A DNA stretch of 64,000 nt from assembly GCF_040718835.1 (NCBI RefSeq), contig NZ_JBFEFG010000264.1, positions 186,001 to 250,000 of the forward strand. Direction: 5' to 3'. Positions 59,501 through 64,000 of this stretch are shown in pieces (positions within the stretch are counted from its first letter, which is position 1; each line of letters opens with the position of its first letter). A program made the translations under genes and the position numbers. The notes beneath the pieces are model-generated. The model made no database searches. It saw only the letters and a program-made list of their open reading frames with translations, and was not told the DNA's origin. Source of the stretch: Bremerella sp. JC817. GTDB lineage: Bacteria > Planctomycetota > Planctomycetia > Pirellulales > Pirellulaceae.

Positions 59501-60004
59501 TTCGGACGCGTGTTCGACTATCCACTGTCGGTCTTCGACGAGTCGATCCTGAAGCCAGAAACGCAAAGCATGGAAGCCTACGTCGATGGCATCAAGCACA
59601 TCGCCGAAGTGCAGCAGCGAGTAGCCCAGCGTTACCTCGACGACGGTTCGATCGAAGAAGCATGTCCGCCGCTGAAGGCTTTGCTAACCATCATGGCGGA
59701 AGGAAGCTACAATGGGAAAACGGCTCAGGATCCAGAATTCCGTGCGATGTTTACCCGCGAATCGCTGCTGAAGAGCGATTGGTACATGGAACGCCTGACG
59801 ACTAAGCAGCAGCGTGATATCGAACTGTGGAAACGTCACATGGATTCACTGAAGAACTTCCTGGTCGACTCGGTTTACATCGAACAGGAGACTCGCGAAG
59901 AGCTGAAGCGTCGTCAGCAATACGTCGAGCAAGAGCTCAAGCGTCTCCAGGCGGCCGATTACATCCAGTCGCAAATCGGAACGCTCGGCGTCCAGCCGAT
60001 GTAA
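56543..60004 (+). CDS. Candidate pyrophosphate-type phosphoenolpyruvate carboxykinase
   Basis: 1153 residues, soluble, no signal peptide. I propose a PPi-dependent PEP carboxykinase, a family known from Entamoeba and Propionibacterium that is about twice the length of ATP/GTP enzymes and converts oxaloacetate plus PPi to PEP, phosphate and CO2 (recalled, not searched). In the sequence, a Gly/Lys/Ser loop C-x2[13 protein letters not shown] lies at about 485-498, where a phosphate-binding loop is expected. Other conserved-looking stretches are [54 protein letters not shown] and [20 protein letters not shown]. The last ~80 residues are a charged helix, possibly a coiled coil. Other explanations: an uncharacterised large planctomycete enzyme. 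A terminator follows. Confidence 0.5.
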   Translation: [1153 protein letters not shown]

Positions 60005-60031
60005 GTCATCGACAGCGTGCTCCAAGAAATC

Positions 60032-60065
60032 AAAAAGGCATGTCCCGCGAGACATGCCTTTTTTT
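60032..60065. terminator. Bidirectional intrinsic terminator
   Basis: AAAAAGGCATGTC (60032-60044) pairs perfectly with GACATGCCTTTTT (60051-60063), with a 6-base loop and T/A tracts on both sides. It sits between the convergent PEPCK-like and MogA genes and can serve both. Confidence 0.92.
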
Positions 60066-60091
60066 GTGTTCGTTCGTTTTGCGAGGAAGCG

Positions 60092-60646
60092 TTACTTCTT
60101 CTTCGGCCGAAACGCCTCGATGCGATCTGGGTTGGTCGTCAGGTAAGGACCGTCCAACAAATCGATGCAGTACGGAATCGCCGGGAAGACGGCGTCGAGG
60201 CATTCGCCGATTGCTTTCGGCTGGCCGGGCAGGTTGATGATCAGCGAGCCGGTGCGGATGCCGGCGGTCTGGCGCGAGAGTATTGCGGTGGGGACTTTCT
60301 CGAGGCTGACTTTACGCATCAGTTCGCCGAAGCCGGGCATCATCTTTTCGCAGACCTGCTCGGTAATATCCGGCGTGATGTCGCGAATGGCCGGGCCGGT
60401 GCCGCCGGTCGTGATGATCAGGCAGCAGCGCATGTCGTCGGCCAGGCTGATCAGCGTCCGGGCAAGCGTGTCGCGATCGTCGGGGATGACCTTGGCGACC
60501 GGTTCCCAGGGCGAGGTCAGCACTTCGCTCAAGTATTCATGAATCGCCGGCCCTCCGCGGTCTTCGTACTCCCCACGTGAGGCTCGGTCCGAAACGGTTA
60601 CAATCCCGATCTTGGCGGGAGCATTCTTGTCGAAAGAGTTCGGCAC
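60092..60646 (-). CDS. Molybdopterin adenylyltransferase-like protein (MogA/MoaB family)
   Basis: 184 residues. Activates molybdopterin with AMP before molybdenum insertion. The MoCF-binding fold shows KIGIVTVSDRASRGEYEDRG, the signature TTGGTGPAIRDITPD, and SLIINLPGQPKAIGECL. The start is a GTG at 60646 with CAGGAAG about 8 bases upstream, 22 bp after the pterin-synthase-like gene ends; an in-frame ATG at 60769 lies inside that gene. The C terminus is Lys-rich. The neighbouring pterin-type enzyme suggests a shared cofactor theme, though the pathways differ. Confidence 0.9.
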   Translation of the reverse strand: MPNSFDKNAPAKIGIVTVSDRASRGEYEDRGGPAIHEYLSEVLTSPWEPVAKVIPDDRDTLARTLISLADDMRCCLIITTGGTGPAIRDITPDITEQVCEKMMPGFGELMRKVSLEKVPTAILSRQTAGIRTGSLIINLPGQPKAIGECLDAVFPAIPYCIDLLDGPYLTTNPDRIEAFRPKKK

Positions 60647-60668
60647 GTTGCTATCTTCCTGCTGCGGC

Positions 60669-61148
60669 CTACGAGACCATCGGTTCCGAGAGTTCCGCCA
60701 CGGTTTGAATGGCATCGCTGGCGTCGATGCTCGCCTCGGCGAAGCTGTCTTCCGTTTCCCAGATGGCAACCTTGCTGCAGGTCACGCCAGTTCCCTTCAG
60801 CAGTTTCGGGCAGACCTTCTCCAGGAGGTAAGTCGCCATGCTTTCGGCGGTTGGGTTGGCCGGCATGATGTACATCTTGCACGGGACGACTTGCTTGAGG
60901 GCGTTGATGCCGTTGTCGTCTTCTTCATTCAAGATGAAGGCGTGGTCCCAGTGCTCGTCGATCCACCCTTTGAATAGCCGTTTCAGCTCGGCAAAATCGA
61001 TCACGCGCCCCACGCTGTCGACTTCGTCCCCTTGGACATGGAAGTCGGCAATGTAGTTATGGCCATGGAAGAATTCACACTTCCCGCCATGCTTGTAAAG
61101 TCGATGTCCGGCGCAGAACTTGATACGCCGCATAATAGTTAGGCTCAT
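60669..61148 (-). CDS. 6-pyruvoyl-tetrahydropterin synthase / QueD-like protein
   Basis: 159 residues. The fold binds zinc through His15 (FCAGHRLYK), His28 and His30 (CEFFHGHNY); the catalytic Cys is Cys24. WDHAFILNEED gives the catalytic Asp/His, NPTAESMATYLLEKV the conserved Glu, and KVAIWETEDSFAE the pterin-binding Glu. It may act as QueD (queuosine precursor) or another pterin enzyme; which one cannot be told from the sequence. The ATG at 61148 has GGGAG about 10 bases upstream and is chosen over one at 61208. Middle gene of a leftward trio with prepilin peptidase and MogA-like genes. Confidence 0.9.
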   Translation of the reverse strand: MSLTIMRRIKFCAGHRLYKHGGKCEFFHGHNYIADFHVQGDEVDSVGRVIDFAELKRLFKGWIDEHWDHAFILNEEDDNGINALKQVVPCKMYIMPANPTAESMATYLLEKVCPKLLKGTGVTCSKVAIWETEDSFAEASIDASDAIQTVAELSEPMVS

Positions 61149-61211
61149 TTCACTTCTCCCTGGACTTGGTTCCAGGATCAGGCGGCCCTGGCTGGGCCCA
61201 AAATGCATTTT

Positions 61212-62480
61212 CTAATGGTTATTCTCGGAGATTGTGCCGGATGAGGCAAGGAGTTGCAAATCGGGCGAAGTGGCCGATTTCTCCTCGTGCGGACGCTGGA
61301 ATCGGGCCAAATCGACTTCGGCACGCCACGTTAGTTTTCGCAGGATAAACCAAAGCAGAACAGACACAGCCAGGACGACGCAGTTTGGGATCAGTTGGCC
61401 CAGGCCGATTGTCTCGACCCAGAACTTCCAGCTCATCACGAATACGACGCTGGCCACCAACAGGGCGATCTCGAGGCTTCCGGCGAAGTCGACTCGTTGG
61501 CGAGCCTTCTGCAGTGGTGTCAACAGAATCGCAATCGCCAGCGACATGGCTGCCACCGCCAAGACGGCCTGCCAGCCGAAATAAAGGCCAACCGCGACCA
61601 GCATGATCGGGATACCCAGGCGGTGCGAAGCGTCGGTGCGCTCGGGTTTGGGAAGAGCCAGTCGCAGCACGGCACCGCCAATCGTTCCGGCGACGATTCC
61701 GCACATGGCTGTCAGGAACACTGACAGACGCGCGGCATCGTGAAATGACTCGAACGTCCAATCGCTCCAGGCCGCCGGGTAAAGTTCCGGCCAGATCAGT
61801 GGTGCGAAGAAGCCAACGCCGTAAGCAACCACGTTCAAGGTGAGCGGCATCCGGCTGCGATCCCACGCGATCAAAGCCCAGCACATCATCAGGCTGAAGA
61901 AGTAGCAATGGAACGCGTAGATCGAAAGCATCTCGAACTTCAGTTCCAACATGGCCCGGGCATAGCTGAGCGAGATCGCGGCATGCCCCGGGAGATTGCT
62001 TCCTCCTTGCAGCACTTCAGTATGCAGCAGGACCAGGAAGATCAGACCCATCGCGGCTTCCACCAGGGGATAGCGAGGGGAAATTGGTAAGCGACAAGTT
62101 CGGCAGCGGCCACCCAGCATCAACCATCCGAGGACCGGGACGTTGTCGTTCCAGGCCAGCTTCGTGCTGCAGAAGGGGCAACGCGAAGGCCGGGTCACGA
62201 CCGTTTCGCCACGTGGCATCCGCCAGATGACCACGTTCAAAAAGCTGCCGACGGTGGCTCCGAAGAAAAAGAACCATGTGTACAGGAAGCCAGCGATCAG
62301 AACCGTCTGGATCCACTGGATCTGGTCCAAGCGGTTCTGGCGGCTCACGAAGTCTTCGTCCGAGCCGGAAAGCCAAAGCATCTCGAACGCTGGCCAAGCG
62401 AGCAAAGCCCCCATGCCTAGGCAAACCACGACCGCAATCGCATAGCGAAGCCAAATTAGTCGGGAAGCAGGTCGAGGCAT
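61212..62480 (-). CDS. Prepilin peptidase-like membrane protein, second catalytic Asp absent
   Basis: 422 residues, polytopic. The N-terminal domain is typical of type IV prepilin peptidases: [19 protein letters not shown], then four zinc-type Cys (C101, C104, C126, C129) in [18 protein letters not shown] and [19 protein letters not shown]. The A24 peptidase half keeps one Asp (D207, [14 protein letters not shown]) but I find no GxGD, the motif that carries the second catalytic Asp. Either the enzyme is inactive as a protease and only methylates, or another Asp substitutes. Its expected substrates would be prepilins such as the DUF1559 proteins here (inference). Confidence 0.82.
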   Translation of the reverse strand: MPRPASRLIWLRYAIAVVVCLGMGALLAWPAFEMLWLSGSDEDFVSRQNRLDQIQWIQTVLIAGFLYTWFFFFGATVGSFLNVVIWRMPRGETVVTRPSRCPFCSTKLAWNDNVPVLGWLMLGGRCRTCRLPISPRYPLVEAAMGLIFLVLLHTEVLQGGSNLPGHAAISLSYARAMLELKFEMLSIYAFHCYFFSLMMCWALIAWDRSRMPLTLNVVAYGVGFFAPLIWPELYPAAWSDWTFESFHDAARLSVFLTAMCGIVAGTIGGAVLRLALPKPERTDASHRLGIPIMLVAVGLYFGWQAVLAVAAMSLAIAILLTPLQKARQRVDFAGSLEIALLVASVVFVMSWKFWVETIGLGQLIPNCVVLAVSVLLWFILRKLTWRAEVDLARFQRPHEEKSATSPDLQLLASSGTISENNH

Positions 62481-62718
62481 GTTGCTTTACGTCATGGATT
62501 GCAGGGTTTCAGGAAGGGGTATTTTAGGTGCTTTCCCGCCAAAAACCCAGGGTGGCAGTGGGTATCCGCGACATGAGAAAGCGAGGATCCATCGTCGACG
62601 AATTCTATGGAATCCAGATGACTTCCAGCATGTTGCTCGTTAAACTGCCAATTCTTTGGACGGACACCCTTGTGGGTGGGCTCCTCCTCTCCCGGCATGC
62701 CAGCTTAGGAATCCGTTT

Positions 62719-63555
62719 GTGGATATCGATAATCCCTTCAAATCTCCGGTCGATTTTGGTTCGAGCGAACCAGCCGTCTCGGGCAATACGATCCAGATTC
62801 GCCCCTTTCCGATTCGTATGTCTCGCTTCCATTGCAGCGTGCTGACCCCCAAAGAGGTCTCGCTGATGCTGCATCAAGAGTTGGTCAATTATTGCCGCGA
62901 GCAAGGTTTGCAGGTGGTCGAGGGGCCTGCCGCTCGACAGATCGAGGCCGAGATCGCCGAGGTTGAAGAGGGCAATCAGGCTTTGCGATACTTGTTGCCG
63001 TTTCTGGCTGGCCAGGCAAAAGTGACCGTCAAAGGCGAGATCCGCCAGGGCAAGCGACCTGCCCAGCCTTTCGAGATCTCGCGAAACTTCCACATGGGAG
63101 CGTTCGGCGGCAGCAGCAAGACCATGATCAAGCAAGGCCTGCAGCGAATCGCCATGCAGATAGGCGTTCACGTGGGTGCGGAAACCCAGCCGGCGAATTC
63201 GGCGAGCTCGATGTTTGCCAAGTTCTATGTCCCTGGGGTGATTGTCGCCGCGCTGCTTCTGGCAATTATTTTGGCCACGATCTGCTATCAGACTTCGTTG
63301 ACCTGGCCAGAGCGTCACGACGGGATGCCCAAGAACGAGCGTTGGATTTTCTGGCTGATGTCGTCCTGGATGTGGTACATCGCCTGTGCTGCCGGGGGCT
63401 ATGCCTTTGCTCCGCAGAGCGTGCTAACCAGCCGAGCGTTTGTCAAAATCCGAGAAATTGTAGGTGTGAAGTCGATCCTGGCGATGCGGATCGTGTTCGG
63501 CATCTTCACGGTCCTGCCGGTGGTCGGAATTTACTTCTTTGCCAAACTGGTTTAA
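62719..63555 (+). CDS. Conserved-looking membrane protein, unknown function
   Basis: 278 residues. The N-terminal ~170 residues are soluble and mixed alpha/beta (MSRFHCSVLTPKEVSLMLHQ, RYLLPFLAGQAKVTVKGEIR). Then come two to three hydrophobic segments: FYVPGVIVAALLLAIILATI (about 190-210), WIFWLMSSWMWYIACAAGG (about 235-255) and a C-terminal one (IVFGIFTVLPVVGIYFFAKL). I do not recognise a family. The start is GTG at 62719 with AGGA 8 bases upstream; an in-frame ATG at 62656 lacks one. It diverges from the prepilin-peptidase gene. Confidence 0.7.
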   Translation: MDIDNPFKSPVDFGSSEPAVSGNTIQIRPFPIRMSRFHCSVLTPKEVSLMLHQELVNYCREQGLQVVEGPAARQIEAEIAEVEEGNQALRYLLPFLAGQAKVTVKGEIRQGKRPAQPFEISRNFHMGAFGGSSKTMIKQGLQRIAMQIGVHVGAETQPANSASSMFAKFYVPGVIVAALLLAIILATICYQTSLTWPERHDGMPKNERWIFWLMSSWMWYIACAAGGYAFAPQSVLTSRAFVKIREIVGVKSILAMRIVFGIFTVLPVVGIYFFAKLV

Positions 63556-63763
63556 CCGGTGGCGATTGTCTTCCAGGTCGGCTTCTGGCCAATGGCTGAC
63601 AGGTCGCCTGACGGCTGTCCGCAAAACGTAATTTTCTGAGAACGGACCTTGCTGCGAAACGCCGACCGAACCTACAATTCCCAAACGCTTGCTCGAGGCA
63701 TACCAGACCTGAATACTTACCCCAAGGTCTGCCCCGTCGCGGCTCCTGGTTAGCTGTCCTGGG

Positions 63764-64000
63764 ATGGCCAATCCTTTCGACTTCGAGATCCTGCCTCAGC
63801 CGGATGATACGACCTGTGGGCCGACGAGCCTGCACGCCGTTTATCAGTACTTTGGCCTCAACCTCGATCTGCACCATCTGATCTCGGAAGTTCCGACCCT
63901 GGAACAGGGCGGCACCTTGGGTGTAATGCTGGGCATTGATGCCCTCCGTCGCGGCTTCAGTGCCACGATCTACACCTACAATCTTGAGGTCTTCGATCCG
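63764..64000 (+). CDS. C39-type cysteine-peptidase-like protein (partial, 5' end)
   Basis: 79 residues to the window edge. ILPQPDDTTCGPTSLHAVYQ shows the Gln and active-site Cys (QxxxxxCGPTSL) of papain-like C39 peptidases, followed by EQGGTLGVMLGIDALRRGF. Family members in this form are often stand-alone peptidase-like proteins rather than bacteriocin exporters. The catalytic His and Asp would lie beyond the edge. No signal peptide. The start is the ATG at 63764. Confidence 0.75.
   Translation, partial: MANPFDFEILPQPDDTTCGPTSLHAVYQYFGLNLDLHHLISEVPTLEQGGTLGVMLGIDALRRGFSATIYTYNLEVFDP

Noticed and set aside
56882..59599. 905-codon open frame antisense to the PEPCK-like gene
   Set aside because: It mirrors the codon bias of the sense gene and shows no domain or start signal; long antisense frames are common in GC-rich DNA.
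1..64000. CRISPR arrays, insertion sequences, prophage genes and rRNA
   Set aside because: No spaced direct repeats, transposase or phage motifs and no rRNA-like segment were seen on reading through; a proper search was not run.

Overview
The window reads as a chromosomal segment of a planctomycete, most likely a Pirellulaceae relative (Blastopirellula/Bremerella-like). This is inferred from family content: two DUF1559 pseudopilin-like proteins, DUF1549/DUF1553 (PSD1) cytochromes paired with DUF1501, a DUF1592-type cytochrome paired with DUF1552, an ECF sigma factor feeding a FecR-like protein, a sulfatase, and membrane-anchored squalene-cyclase-like proteins. No insertion sequence, phage or CRISPR array was seen.

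Layout. 1-164: start of a divergent c-type cytochrome gene. 493-10747: one + strand block of ECF sigma factor, FecR-like protein, DUF1559 protein, lipoprotein, LamG-cytochrome-PSD1 protein, DUF1501 protein and SGNH hydrolase, a probable self-regulated degradation cluster. 10841-15612 (-): RND efflux permease and adaptor. 16003-19833 (-): CHASE hybrid histidine kinase. 20895-27899: surface polysaccharide locus with two glycosyltransferases and all four dTDP-L-rhamnose genes, rfbD being opposite to rfbBAC. 28058-32771: ankyrin protein, a possible gene remnant, tRNA-Pro, recJ, a second SGNH hydrolase and ribosomal protein L33. 33293-37231: two paralogous membrane-anchored alpha-toroid proteins and a HisA-like TIM barrel. 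37806-45068: complete Na+-NQR operon nqrABCDEF with apbE and nqrM, preceded by a perfect CRP-type operator. 45193-52008: EF-hand esterase, sulfatase, and a DUF1592/DUF1552 pair. 52112-53404 (-): DUF1559 protein and small lipoprotein. 53986-60004: Hsp20, dihydroxy-acid dehydratase, and an 1153-residue protein proposed to be a pyrophosphate-type PEP carboxykinase. 60092-62480 (-): MogA-like, 6-pyruvoyl-tetrahydropterin-synthase-like and prepilin-peptidase-like proteins. 62719-64000: a two-helix membrane protein and the start of a C39-peptidase-like gene.

How they fit together. The sigma/FecR cluster, the DUF1592/DUF1552 pair, the sulfatase and the esterases suit an organism living on complex, probably sulfated polysaccharides. 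The c-type cytochrome domains of unknown function are the least understood part. Energy metabolism uses a sodium-pumping NADH dehydrogenase whose flavin transferase (ApbE) and maturation factor (NqrM) are encoded with it. The least-described elements are the giant PEPCK candidate with its hairpin-rich leader, the TonB-like-anchored toroid pair without the cyclase DxDD motif, the extra segment in the RND pump, and a prepilin peptidase without its second catalytic aspartate.

All calls come from reading the sequence and its translations; no database search was run. Residue numbers are approximate unless a single residue is named.
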